The notes below the pieces were generated by a model that did no database searches, was not told where the DNA came from, and saw only the letters and a list, made by a program, of their open reading frames with translations. The position numbers were made by a program, and so were the translations under genes. Shown here in pieces: positions 1 to 11,990 of a stretch of DNA of 64,000 bases; position 1 is the stretch's first letter; each line of letters opens with the position of its first letter. Source of the stretch: Canna indica (Eukaryota > Streptophyta > Magnoliopsida > Zingiberales > Cannaceae); NCBI GenBank assembly GCA_034359265.1, contig CP136891.1, positions 43,144,001 to 43,208,000 of the forward strand, in the 5' to 3' direction.

Positions 1-2547
1 TAGCCTTCAATCTTCACCACTTTCTTAACTTGCAAGTAGGATTTATTAGTATCAAAATGAATTTATATACCCAACTAGCAAGCTAACATACTATATAGCA
101 AAGTTTCATTTAAAAACCTTAACTTATGCTAGATAGTAGAGATTCATTTTTAGGAGTTATCATAATATATATCAAAATGAATCTAAGGGATCTTAAGATG
201 TGAAGCATTTGAGGAATAAGGTCCCTAAACATGTTTAACTAGTTTGGACTTAAAGGAATGTCTCTAATAGTAAGTATCAACCTAGAGCAAGTTTCATTTA
301 ATGAAATTTGCCTAAGTGCTAAGATTTTACCTACTCATGAAAATTCAAGGATTTAACATGCAATTCTAATCATGAGTATTGAGACATTATTTAAGCTTAA
401 GCATTGAGGTATAACACTAAGATTTGAATTTATCAAAGTTATACCTTATTCATGATAATTTGCCAAACTAATCTTTTTCATTCTAATTAGCCTTCCTAAA
501 ATACTTATAACTTGCAAGTAAGCTACACTAATATTTTAGAGAAAATATAGCTACTTACCAAGCTAACCCAACCAAAAAGCAAAAAGAAGCATCAAGTATC
601 ATTATCAAAGTTCACTTTGCTAAATAGTTTGAAATCCGTTTCAAAATATATTATCATGAATCCGAAACAAATCAAGATATCTCAAAATATGAAATATTAA
701 AAAATAAGATCTCCAACCCTTCCTATTGGTTGAAAACCGAAAGGCCACAATGAGCCTACGATTTAAAACCGCAAGGTCGCTTAGGCCCATTACAGGCCAC
801 ATAGGTCTCCGAGGAGACCGGGAAATCAAAAATTAAAAATATTTTTGAAACTTATTAAGAGCGAAAAGATCAACTAGAATTAAGTATAGTATCATAGTCT
901 TCAACTAAGGTGAAACAATGCAAGTTAGAAGATGATACCAGAATAGTTTTGATGCCAACTTTACCTAAGGCATCAAGATGACTTGAAGTTGCAACCTCTT
1001 GAAGATTTTTTCATTTGAATCCAAGGTCAACTTCAATGATCCATTTCTCATTCATACTTGTGTGGTGGCTCCCCCTACAATAGAAGATGAAAGTTTTGGT
1101 ACCCAAATGACTTTGGGTCCTTGATGTTAAAGGGTTTAGCTACCCAAAGTGTTTTTAACTCCACTTAGGTTCATCTTAAATGCGCAATCATATATAGCAT
1201 GCCCAAAAGTACCACAACAAAAATAGTTTTCATGAAACTTTTTCTTTTGGTCATGAGGTTTAAGGGAAGAATGCTTGACATGAGAATGTTGATGAACCTT
1301 AACATTCTTTACATAAGCATTTTTATTCTTAGGATTTCTAAAAGATGAAGCATGTGATAAATTACTAGTTTTCTTACTCAGGAAAACAATCTCATTTTTT
1401 AAGTCATTAATGGATTTGTGTAAAGCTTGTATTTGAGATTTCAACAAGTAATTTTCATTTTTCAAAATATCATGCTCAATTTTGAAATCACTTGTACAAT
1501 CCTTACCATTGAGATTCATATTATTTTTTGTGTTTTCATTCTCATTTCTAATTTTTGAAATCTTAGTTAACAACTCATCATTCTCAATTTCTAATTCTTC
1601 ATTTCTATGTTTCAAGTCCTTAATCTCAAGTTTTAAGGCATCATGGCAAGAATCAAAAGGGTCAGTATTCAATTTTTCATTTTCTAATTCATGTACATGA
1701 GAACTAAGCCTTAAATTTTCTTTCTTTAATTTCCTATTTTCCTTGTTCTTTTTTTATGAGCAATTCATACATTTTTCTACATTCATCAACTAGCTCATCA
1801 TAAGACATGTTAAATGAGCTTGAATTGCTAGAGTCACTATTATGACAAGAAGCGGAAGACTTTAGCACAACGTTAAGACCCATGAGGCACAATTTTGAGG
1901 TGGCCTCATTGTCATGTCTAGAAGAGGCTTCACTTGATTGAGATGTGGATGAAGAAGCACACTTCCTTTTGGATTTCTTCTTCAAGAGTGGATAATTCTT
2001 CTTCTTGTGTCCCTTCTCTTGGCAAAGGAAGCACCTAAGTTTTCTTTTCCGATTTTTGCTTGTGCTTCTTTGGCTAGAAGTGCTTTGGGCATCAAAACCG
2101 AGGTTAGTACTAGGGGGATGACCATTGTCATCACCACCCTCAACAAAGTATTAAGCTCTTCGGTTTTAGCATAATCATATAACATATTTAATGTTGCCCA
2201 GATATCAAAAGCGGAAGAACAATGCATAACCTTTTCAAGTATTTTATTTGAAAATGAGCAATATAGGAGATGTGTTGTTTTAGCATTCAATTCAAATAAT
2301 CTAACTTGTTCTTGAGTCCAATCATTTATGTCAATGGTGGGCTCAACATTCTCATTCTTTAGCATGCACAATAGATCTAAACTTTGTGTTTTAAGAAAGG
2401 TATACATCCTACTCTTCTAAACACCAAAGTTTTCTTCATCAAACCTAGGTAGTGCAAATGCTATACTCTCTAGTGCCATTTTTCGGATCGAGGCAAGATG
2501 TAGACGAGATGGTGAAATCTCAATCCACAACCCACTCTGATACCAAA
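1..2547 (-). mobile_element. Internal region of gag-only copia element (copy A, cut by window edge)
   Basis: On the minus strand this runs from the primer-binding site next to the LTR at 2548, through a broken gag, into about 1.1 kb of AT-rich non-coding DNA at 1-1130. That non-coding part resembles 32900-34270 of copy C, for example in the shared stretches around 360-500 and 33530-33690. In D, protease and integrase follow gag directly; here none follows the second zinc-knuckle region. This points to a non-autonomous element with gag but no pol. The other LTR should lie left of position 1. The primer-binding site reads TGGTATCAGAGTGGG on the minus strand just below 2548 and fits initiator methionine tRNA. 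Confidence 0.75.
1136..2479 (-). pseudogene. Copia gag, broken
   Basis: Retrotransposon capsid/nucleocapsid remnant. The start is placed at the ATG at 2479, by match to the intact gag of copy C. The first part (about 2407-1982) is a UBN2-type gag domain with the conserved run ILEKVMHCSSAFDIWATLN. A serine-rich stretch follows (1985-1734), then a long coiled coil (1672-1330) rich in Lys, Glu and Asn. It ends in a zinc knuckle, CCGTFGHAIYDC, near 1190-1230. The pieces lie in different frames, so at least two frameshifts or indels separate them. The first zinc knuckle, visible in copy C, is damaged here. Confidence 0.75.
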
Positions 2548-3965
2548 TGTTCGAGAAATGACAACACTAGAGGGGGGTGAATAGTGTGTTGTCTAATTAA
2601 TTAGCCTAAATCCGATTTTACTCGTTTCTCAAATTGTTTAGGCACGTTGCAATTTTACGATTTAAATGCGGAAGCAAGATAAACTAATTAAGCACAAAGA
2701 ACAATAGATAACAATGCTAACACAGTGATTTATAGTGGTTCGGCCCCAATGCCTACTCCACTACCTAAGCACCCCGCTTAGGATTTTCAAACTAGGTTTA
2801 CTAGATTAATTATTGTTTCCCTTACAATGAGGACTTTGACTCGAAGAGTCGGACTCTCGACCTAAGGCACTTCCACACCCGGAAGTCTCCGCCTTCTTAT
2901 CAAGAGCACTCTTCCACCTCAACCCTAAGGGATAACTCAACTAATCCTAGTAAAACTAAATTTACACAAGTGGCTTTACTCCTTCTACACCAAGGATACC
3001 ACTTCCACGTAAGACCTAACAGCCTAGGTCTTCACAATCTCAAATCCAAGAAAAATAAGTTCAAATAAATAGTTAAAATTACAATGGAAAGAGCTTAGAA
3101 TAAAACCAAGATCAAATGCTCTTTTCCAAGCCTTCGACGCCTTCAACTTGCCAAGAAGTAGAGCTCGAATTAAATACCGAGTTGAGACAGAGTGCGCACT
3201 TGAAGCACATTTTCACGAAAGAACAGGCGTGCTTTAATCAATCTTATGAAGGCTCAAAACTCCCTTAGAATGCTCAATAAATCGGTATCAATGAGTGGAG
3301 GAAGTTAAATGAGGTAGATGAGGTATATTTATACACTCTCAAAGAAACGACAGCTCAACAGTTAGAAAACTATCTATTACAACCGCTCGGTCGATTGGCC
3401 GGTCGACCGATCGATCGATCGCTGCCCCAATGTCTCTATGCAGTCGACCGCCAGATGCAATTCTTGCGTTCCCACAATCCGGTCGACCGACGCAAGTTGC
3501 AGCTTCAGCAATCCGCAATTCGGTCGACCGACGACGCTACTGCCAATTTTTGGCCTCAGTCGGTTGATCGCTCGATCGACCGAAGTAGCTGCTGCCGCTT
3601 TTCTAACTCTATTCGGTCGACCGACCGGTCGACCAAACATAGGCTGATATTGATTTTTTAGCCATTTTTCTTACGCGCTTCATTTCCGGGTTCCGGCCTT
3701 CAACATGCGTCATCTTGAAGAGCTTTCCATGTGATCTTTGGACTCGTCCAATACGTCTTTGGTGCACATGTCGATCTTTGAGAAATTCCATGATGAACCT
3801 GAGCGCAACGATCAATGTCCTTCCGATTTCTTCTGATTTATTCGATCGAGGACATCGAACGCTAACCGATATGGAACCTGAAAGATTTCTCAATGAAATA
3901 TTAGTTTCATGTTTGTTATCATCAAAACCAATATTAAGACCAAGGTTGAAAACCTTAAGCCAACA
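2548..3965 (-). repeat. 5' LTR of copy A (minus orientation)
   Basis: The LTR runs from TGTTCGAG at 2548 to GCCAACA at 3965, about 1.42 kb. Read on the minus strand it starts TGTTGGCTTAAGG, like LTR B at 8355. U3 carries a palindrome cluster (3388-3636), then a TATA box (plus-strand TATTTATA at 3326-3333). The R/U5 part holds the conserved block around 2731-2780 found in all related LTRs. The primer-binding site abuts at 2547. Right flank is AAGAG; the matching duplication is outside the window. Confidence 0.85.
3388..3636. promoter_or_regulatory. Palindrome cluster in U3 of LTR A
   Basis: Repeated copies of GGTCGACCGA and relatives such as GATCGATCGA (for example at 3401, 3481, 3522, 3615 and 3625) lie in otherwise unlike sequence. 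In element orientation the cluster ends about 55 bp upstream of the TATA box at 3326-3333. An enhancer role is inferred from position only. Confidence 0.6.
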
Positions 3966-4480
3966 AAGAGGAGTTATTAATCAAGTTATTTTTTATAGAC
4001 TAATGCAAATAATAGCGCTTTTTCGAATAAATTCGAATGATTGAACTCGGCATATCGATTCGAAATTACGAGCAATCTAAGCCTCGAGGGACTCCATAAC
4101 AACCACTGTGATGGGAGGAGTTGTTAATCAAGTTATTTTTGACATACTAATAAAAATAATTGTGCATTTTTCCGAACAAAATCTTGAATGAAGCCGGCTG
4201 ATTGTACACTGTGTATCAGCTCAAAATTACGATCAATTTAAACCTTGAGGGACTCTTGAATAGACTGTAATGGGACGAGTTGTTAATTAAGTTTTTTTGA
4301 CAAACTAATGCACAACATTGCGTGCTTTTTCAAAAAGAATCTTGAACGAAGCCGACTGATTGAACTCGGTGTATCAGCTTGAAGTTGCGAGCAATTCGAG
4401 TCTCATGGGACTCAAGAATAATCACTGTGATGGGAGGAGTTGCTAATCAAGTTATCTTTGACATATTAATGCATAGAAGA
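3966..4480. repeat. Minisatellite, unit about 150-160 bp, just over 3 copies
   Basis: Units begin near 3970, 4118, 4277 and 4437 with the motif GAGTTGTTAATCAAGTTATTT. Each then has a version of a GAACTCGGTGTATCAGCT segment and a GCCTCGAGGGACTC segment. Copies differ by roughly 15-20 percent. No coding potential is seen. The array abuts the end of LTR A at 3965. Confidence 0.75.
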
Positions 4481-4489
4481 AGTAGTAAG

Positions 4490-5060
4490 AGGGTTGCTAA
4501 GAAGAAGAAGAAACCTAAGGAGAAGCTGTCGCGTAGAGAAGCTATAGTAAAGTTGGGGTGTGTCGGGGTGCAGAGTTTGTTGTAGGCGCGTGGATAAGAA
4601 CTATCACGAAGAAACCTAAATAGAGGAGGAGAGAATAAGAAGAAGAAGAAACCTAACGAGAAGCTGTCGTGTGGAGAAGCTGTCGTGAAGTTGGGGTGCG
4701 TCGGGGTGCAGAGTTTGTTGTAGGCACGTGGAGAAGAACTGTCATGAAGAAACCTAAATAGAGAAGAAGAAGAAGAAGAAGAAGAAGAAGAAGAAGAAGA
4801 AGAAGAAGAAGAAGAAGAAGAAGAAAAGAAACCTAAGGAGAAGTTGTCGCGTGGAGAAGCTGTCGTCAAGTTGGGGTGCGTCAGGGTGCAGAGTTTGTTG
4901 TAGGCACATGGAGAACAACTGTCATGAAGAAACCTAAATAGAGAAGAAGGAGGAGGAGGAGGAGAAAGAGAAGAAGAAGAAGAAGCAAATTGTCACGCCC
5001 CATCTTATGAAGAAGAAGAGGAAGAAGGAGGAGGAGAAGAAGAAGAAGAAGAAGAAGAAG
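4490..5060. repeat. Second minisatellite with (GAA)n expansions
   Basis: A roughly 130-bp unit appears three times, near 4510-4630, 4655-4765 and 4830-4945, each containing GTTGGGGTGCGTCGGGGTGC and ending GAAACCTAAATAGAG. GAA/GGA microsatellite tracts of different lengths separate them, the longest pure run at about 4763-4824. The poly-Ser and poly-Leu reading frames here are products of the microsatellite. At 4985-5012 a short copy of the start of the next LTR (CAAATTGTCACGCCCCATC) is embedded in the GAA tract. Confidence 0.8.
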
Positions 5061-5065
5061 CAAAT

Positions 5066-7995
5066 TGTCATGCCCCATCTTAGGGTCACATGACCGGCCA
5101 GGATATACGCGCCTATACTCTGCAGCCTAAACCATGCACATGCCAACTTAACAATAAAACATAGCGGAAAGAAATAAACAAGTTTTATTTCAAAAGGAAA
5201 ACCATACAGTTTTCATTATAAGTAAGTTTAACAAAACTACAAAGTGCAGAAATAATAAATCAAGTCCAATAGACCACCAATAATGAAATCCGAAATAAAT
5301 GATATAAACGTCCCCAAGGGATTACAACTCCGAAATGCCAAAACACAGTGCATGACAAACTACTACACACTCGACTATGACCCCTAACAAGGACTGTTAT
5401 GAGATCAATGTAGCTCCTCTGCCCACCTCACCGGTCAGGCTTTGCAAAACAAAAATAAACGACAACTGGTGCGTTCAAAGAACTCAGTGAGTGGTTCTAC
5501 CAACCCCCACGAAAACCAAACATAGCTAGGATGCATAAAGCAAAACTCCTGACTCAAGCAGGAGAGGTCACCATGGAGTGACCAGCTAACAGGCCATCTG
5601 GCCACTACATGCCCAAAGGCATCCAACACCCAATGGTGAAGATCAACAGGTCTAAGCCTATCATGGCCTAAGGCAACAAAGCATACTAGGATAATTGGGA
5701 AGGCCCTCCGAACTTGCTCCATGAGACGCGAAGGAACAATCGGGAATCGCCCATCCGAACTTGCCCCTTTAAGATATCACATGAATAACCGGGTAGACCC
5801 TCTGAACTTATTCCTCAAAAGCACCTCGGAAATAATCGGGTAGGCCCTCCGAACTTATTCCACGAGGCTAACTGGAACAATCGAGATTTTCCCACAAAAT
5901 ATACTAGGATAATCGGGAAGGTCCTCCGAACTTATCCTAATATAAAGAAACTCGGGAGCAATCGGGAAGGCCCTCCAAACTTGCTCCACGAGACGCGAAG
6001 AAATAATCGGGAATCGCCCATCCGAACTTGCCCCTTTAAGATATCACAGGAGTAATCGAGTAGGCCCTCCGAACTTACCCCTTTAAGATATCATAGGAAT
6101 AATTGGGTAGGCCCTCCGAACTTATTCCTTAAAAACACCTTGGGGATAATCGGGTAGGCCCTCCGAACTTATCCTACGAGGGCAAATCGGAACAATCGGA
6201 ATTTGCCCATCCGAACTTGTTCCACAGGTTGAGAATTAGCCATCCAACCTACAGGGCCTAGCCTGAAATCCGGCTCCTCAACGAGCCTCTATGCCAATAA
6301 TAAAGATATGGTGCAACATGACCTAAGTCAAGTCTCTCCTACGGTGTCTTAGGGGTGTCAACCTCATTGGGAAGCATCTCAACACTCCAATACCCAACCC
6401 CAACTCCTAGACCCGTAATATCATGAACCCGTGTGGTTTTATTTCATGCATAAACTTTATTTTTTGCTTCATAACAGATTATGCTAACCCTTTGCCCAAT
6501 TTTAATTATGCAATTAAAATTTAAATCAACAAGATTAGGATTTTGTTTTAGGGTTTTATTTTAGCTTACTGTTGTGCCCGATACTAATGTATCTAACCTG
6601 AATATAGTTTCCAGAGTATGTCTTATGTTTCCAAATTATGTTTTCTAGTCGAAACGATAGGTTACACGACTATGTTCAGCAAACTATGCACTTTACAAAC
6701 AGAATTTCAAAAGCAGCCCTAAAACAAATAATTCAGCATGCAGTTTTCAACCTAATTGAGTTTCAACATAATAGAGGTAATTAAATCCGAAAATTTCAGA
6801 ATTAAATTCATTAATTATCAACGCAACAGAATTATATCATTGAGACAAAACTCACAAGAATCAAATCATGATTGTTTATCCAAGATTAGCAAACATCAAG
6901 ACAATCTTCAAACAAGAATCAAATTTCATGATCAAGAATCTCATACCAAGAACACCCATGGCTTCAAGATCCAAATCTTATTTTTTAAAAACATGATTAT
7001 CCTCTAAAAATCACAGATTTAATTCCAAGGCATGCAACAACAATACAACAACCTAAATTGGTAAGCAATTCAAGGTATAGACCTCAAAATAATCAAGAAC
7101 TCTCACTTAGGCATTTCATCGAACACCTTGAGGGTACCCTTGTTTCTCCCTTGGCCGAGCACTCCTAGGATCATCCAAGGGCTATCGAGCCCAATAGGGG
7201 AGGGTTTAGGGCCTCCTCAAGCACAACACACAAAAAGAATGGCAAGAATCCGAGTGATCATCGAAAAACAAATCAAGAACATCAAGCCTCTAAGAACGGC
7301 TTCAAGAAACTCGAAGAAAACCCGCGAAGGAGGGGTAAAACCACTCACCTAAATAGGAAGGAAATTTAGAGGAGAAATTCCGATCGACGGCCTCCAAATC
7401 CGGCTCCAAGGGGTGGCAGCTCGGCTCCACCAAGAGGAAGAAGAGGCGCTGCTTCAAGAAGGCTTGGCTTCCAAGAGAGGGGAAAGAAGTGGGAAAGGGG
7501 CTCGGCTCAGGCGGCGGCTGGGCTTGGCGGCTTCAAGAGAGGGAAGGGAGGGGCAGTGGCTGGCGGCTCCTCTCTTCTCTCAATTGGCTTGTGCAGCTCC
7601 AATAGGGAGCCGCAAGCCCTAGGGGGGGATTTTATAATCCCTTCCCACCACTTCAACCCTAACCTCCTTTAACCCGCATCCGCTTCAACCCAGATCCATA
7701 CCCACTCACTTCTCGACCCGCTAACCCACTCAACTTAATTAAACCCAAATTAATCAAATGCTAAACACATGCATCAACCAATATGCGACATAATTTAATA
7801 ATTCAAACACATGCAACCACATAACTAAATAAATTCATCTACGCAAGCCAGAAATTACATAATTCATCTTCCTACTTACCCTGAGCTCGCAAGCTTGCAC
7901 TGAACCATGAGTTAATTCGACTCGACCTCGAACTAGCCAGTTGGGCTGGCAAACACAAACAATAAAAAAAATTGTAAAATATCTAGGATATTACA
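5066..7995. repeat. Long LTR X1 (about 2.9 kb)
   Basis: It begins TGTCATGCCCC and ends GGATATTACA. The same start and end are seen in X2, so this is a full-length terminal repeat. It contains a short-period tandem array (5690-6235), an AT-rich middle, and a GC-rich segment near 7390-7640. The left flank is CAAAT at 5061-5065. The right flank AGAAT does not match it, but CAAAT recurs right of X2 at 12315-12319. No gag or pol is seen beside it. The superfamily is not assigned; a gypsy-type element with long LTRs is a guess from the LTR length and start. Confidence 0.75.
5690..6235. repeat. Tandem array inside LTR X1
   Basis: About eight to nine units of roughly 55-65 bp, each with an AATCGGGA or AATCGGGTAGG core followed by CCCTCCGAACTTATTCC or CCCATCCGAACTTG, and often TTTAAGATATCAC. 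The same kind of array sits at the same relative place in X2 and X3. Confidence 0.8.
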
Positions 7996-8354
7996 AGAAT
8001 AAACATAGAAGAAGCAAACTGTCATGCCCCATCTTAGGGTCACGTGACTGACCAGGGTATACGTACCTATACCCCGCAGCCTATCCCATGCACATGTCAA
8101 CTCAGAATAAACATAGCGGGAATACGAGACAAGTTTTATTACAACTAAGAAATCAAATCAGTTTTCATTTTAAGAAATAAAGTTCAACAAGCCAAGTAGA
8201 GGACGGAAATAAATGATGAAAAGTCTATCAATTTTTCTCAAGAAACATAATCTGAAATAAAACATATGAAAAACAAATGAATGTTCCAAAGAACTACAAC
8301 TCCAAGAATGCTAAAATGCCAAGTGCATGATCAAATACTACAAAACTCGACTAC

Positions 8355-10012
8355 TGTTGGCCTAAGGTTTTCTACTTTGGTCTTAATCTCGGTTTTGATG
8401 ATAACAAACATGAAACTAATGTTTCATTGAGAAATCTTTCAGGTTCCAAGTCGATTAGCGCTCGACGTCCCCGATCGGAAAAATCAGAAAATTCGGAGAA
8501 ATCGGCAAGGACGCTCGTCGACGCTCGAGATTCTTCGAGAAGTAAGAGTTTAGGTTTAGGGTGTCTAGCATGTGTTGTAATCCTCTTTCATGATGCAAAG
8601 AACCCAAAAACCAAACCCAAACACCAAAACATGAAAACCCGAAAACCACCCTGAAATTCACTAAGCCTAGGGAGCTCCTTGGAGGGCTATATGACCTAGA
8701 TATTTTCTTGACACAAAAAATGGCGGTAATTGTTCCTTAGGTAAAAACTAGATAACGAGGTATTTTTAAGAAAATTTTAGAAGCATTTAGCATACCCATA
8801 TTTGACCCGGGAGATTAAAAAATTTCCATTTTTTGGAAATTTGTACTAGACCCCAAAAACTAGATTTGGATTCTTAAGGATTTTAATTTTTTAGATATTT
8901 TTAATGAATCCAAATGGGGAGTAATCTTTATATAACATTTATGTTTTGAAGTTATTAATTTATAGTTAAGAAATGTTATATAAGTAGACTTAGCGAAGAC
9001 AGAACCTAAAATCGAGCAAACAAGCAGAAAAAATCAAGCAGTGCAGTCTGCCCAATTTCGATCGACTGGTCGGTCGACCGAATGCTACCAAAAAACTGGC
9101 AGTAGGCAAGTTGTTCGATCGAAGTGTGCTAGAAAACGGCAATATGCCTTCGGTCGCTCGGTCGGTCGACCGATGATCGACCAGACCTGCGACTGGACGG
9201 CGAATATGACTAGTTTTCCGCCCGTTAAGTTGGTTGTTTCATGCCATCTCCTCAAGGCTTATAAATAGAAGCCTTAACAAGCCTTCCACCCATCATCCAA
9301 GCTTCCATTGAGCCATCTTTGATCATCTCTAAAGATTTCTTGAGCCATTTCTTTGCAAATCTTAGTTCTCATGATAAAAACTTGATTTTTCCTTTCAAGC
9401 TTTGATCGATTCATCATTGAGGCATCAAGAGGAACTAAGACTCGTGTTTGGAGCTAAGTATAAGTTGTATTATTTATTTGCTCCATTACTTGTGTATTTT
9501 ATTGTTTATTTCATTGTATTTTGAAGTGTGTAAACCTAGGTTGCTAGGTTTGATTGAGTTGGTGGTTGCCTTGGTGTTAAGGCTTAAATCCACCATTGTA
9601 AACTTAGTTTACTAGGATTAGTTGAGTTGTCCCTTAGGTTGAGGTGGGAGAGTGCTCTCGGTAGGAATGCGGGATACTTCCGGGTGTGGAAGTACCTTCG
9701 GTTTGAGAGCCGAGACTTTTCGATTGTAAAGTCCTCTTTGTAAGGGAAACGATATAATCTAGTCAACTTAGTTTGGAAATCCTAAGCGAGGTGCTTAGGT
9801 AGTGGAGTAGACATTGGGGCCGAACCACTATAAATAATTATATTAGCATTGATATATTATTTTGTGTTAATTGTTTTATATTTATTGCTTCCGCTTGCTA
9901 TTAATATCGTGCTTAGCCTAACTAATCAAGAAACGATTAAAACCAAAATTAGACGATAAGATTAGTTAACATACTATTCACCCCTTCTCTAGTGTGGCCA
10001 TTCCATACAACA
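8355..10012 (+). mobile_element. Solo LTR B (copia family of copy A), nested in X2
   Basis: It begins TGTTGGCCTAAGG and ends CCATACAACA, 1658 bp. A perfect 5-bp target-site duplication ACTAC lies at 8350-8354 and 10013-10017. The X2 sequence resumes cleanly outside, in line with X1. U3 has the palindrome cluster at 9058-9182 and a TATAAATA box at 9260-9267. The R/U5 block with CCGAACCACTATAA lies near 9800-9835. No internal region is present, so it arose by LTR-LTR recombination. Confidence 0.92.
9058..9182. promoter_or_regulatory. Palindrome cluster in U3 of LTR B
   Basis: Contains GATCGACTGGTCGGTCGACC, a second GGTCGGTCGACCGATGATC block near 9160, and diverged half sites between. It ends about 75 bp upstream of the TATA box at 9260. 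Confidence 0.55.
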
Positions 10013-10379
10013 ACTACGATTCATAACTAGGACTACTATGAGATCAATGATACTCCTTTGCCCTCCAGCCGCGCCAAGTGCTCCAGCCTACCTCACTGGT
10101 CAGGCTTTGCAAAAAAAATAGAAAAGAAATGAGGGTGAGTCCAAAGGAACTCAGTGAGCGGTTCTACCAACCCCCACCACAAAACCAACCACAGAGATAT
10201 AACATATATACATAAATACGCTTGTCTCATACAGGGAGAATGCAAAACTGGTGGTATGACTAACTAACAAGCCACTTGGCCATCTTATGCCAAAGACAAA
10301 CCTATTCACATAGCAGTGATTTTACAACATGCCTATCTGCCCACCCATGCCAAAAGGCATATAAGTCACTCACAAGGGT

Positions 10380-10650
10380 TATGAGGATAATCGGGTTTTA
10401 CCCATCCGAACTTATCCCATGACATACCCTTAAAGAAAAATATGGGAATAATCGAGATTTATCCATCCGAAGTTATTCCAAAAAGAAACAGGAATAATTA
10501 GGATTTGCCCATCCGAACTTATTTCAGATAGAAACGGGAATAATCGGAATTCGCTCATCCGAGCTTATTCCAGATAGAAACGGGAATAATCAGGATTTAT
10601 CCATCCGAACTTATTCCTTTTTAAACACAGGTTGGAATTTACCCATCCAA
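10380..10650. repeat. Tandem array inside LTR X2
   Basis: Five to six units of about 45 bp built from GGAATAATCGG, then TTTGCCCATCCGAACTTATTCC-like sequence. It is homologous in position and motif to the arrays at 5690-6235 and 62890-63195, but the unit is shorter. Confidence 0.75.
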
Positions 10651-11859
10651 CCTTCCGGGCTCAAGCCTGCAAATTGGCTCCTACCCGAGCCTCTCCGCCA
10701 TTCATGAAAGATATTTCATCCACAAGACCTAAGTCAAGTGTCATCCCCGGAGTCCTAGGGGTGTCCTCACTAGGAAGAATGCCGCTACACACTATGCACG
10801 ATCCCGACGCCCTAGACTCGCAATATCATCAACCCATGAGGTTTTGTTTCATGCAATTACATTCTTTTGTTGGCTATTTAAAAGTTTATTCTACCCCTTA
10901 AATTTTAATTCTACAATTAAAATTAAAATTTTCGAAATTAGGTTTTGTTTTTAGGGGGGTTTTGTTTTCAGCCTACTGTTTGAGCCCAATTCTGGCGTAC
11001 CAAAGACAAATCTGGTTTCCAGAGTTTGTTCTATGGTTCCATACTATGTTTTCTGGTTAAAATGATAGGTTACACGACTATGTTCAGTAATAATTACACT
11101 TCACAAAAGCAATTTCAAATCTCAGATTTTCATCATGTTAATCATAGCAATAATCAATCCAAAATATTGCTAAACCAGATTTCATTCATCACAAACAACA
11201 ATTAAAAATGTCTATATTCTAAACATAATTTAGCATGCTTCAAATCCTTACACCAACATCAAGATTCATGCTACATAAATCAAGAACTATCAAGAACATA
11301 AATCATGCCATCAAGAACCAAATCTTTTTCTCATGAAACCTTGAATTTAACATGCTGAGATTCATGATTTTAACATTAAGCAAGACTTAACATGATAATA
11401 ACATAACAAGATTTTAACATTAAGCAAGACTTAACATCATAATTACATAACAAGATTCATCACTAAGAAAGCTAAATCTCATTAAACCCAACATGCTCTC
11501 TTAGGCAATTTCACAAACACCTTGAGGACATCATATTACCCATCTTGGCCAAGCACCCCTAGGACAATCCTAGGGCTTCCACACCACTAGGACAATCCTA
11601 GGGTTGTCGCACCACAAAAGGGGGTCCTCGGGCCACCTCTTTCATGACAACACGAGAAAAATGACAAGAAACCATAATTTCAAATGGAAAATCGGCAAGA
11701 TCCCTCAACACCCAAGAAAACGGCTCAAGAACACAAGAACAAGAAGAGAAAAATGAAGGAAGAACCACTCACAAGATTAGGAAGAAGAATGGAGAAAGAA
11801 TCTCCCGAAGACGACTTCCGAAATCCAGCACACGAGAGGCGATGACGGCTTCGCTCCCA

Positions 11860-11990
11860 AGGGAGGGGGGGGGGCAGCTCGGCACCCCTCTCTCAAGATG
11901 GCTTGTGCGGGCCTATGGAGGGGGGGGGGGGGCAGCTTGGCTCCCCTCTCTCAAGATGGCTTGGGGGGGGGGGGGGGGGGGGGGGTAGGG
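11860..11990. repeat. G-rich tracts in LTR X2
   Basis: G runs of 8 to more than 20 bases alternate with two copies of CTCTCTCAAGATGGCTTG. This may be slippage or an assembly weak point; exact run lengths should not be trusted. Confidence 0.6.

Noticed and set aside
2530..2547. tRNA-Met-like sequences beside LTRs
   Set aside because: Only about 12-15 bases match the tRNA 3' end; these are primer-binding sites and not tRNA genes.
3388..3636. GGTCGACCGA arrays as a CRISPR-like repeat or satellite
   Set aside because: Spacing is irregular, sites are short palindromes, and they occur only inside LTR U3 regions of a plant genome.
4447..5146. Poly-Ser, poly-Leu and poly-Phe proteins on the minus strand
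   Set aside because: They are translations of the GAA/GGA microsatellite and minisatellite.
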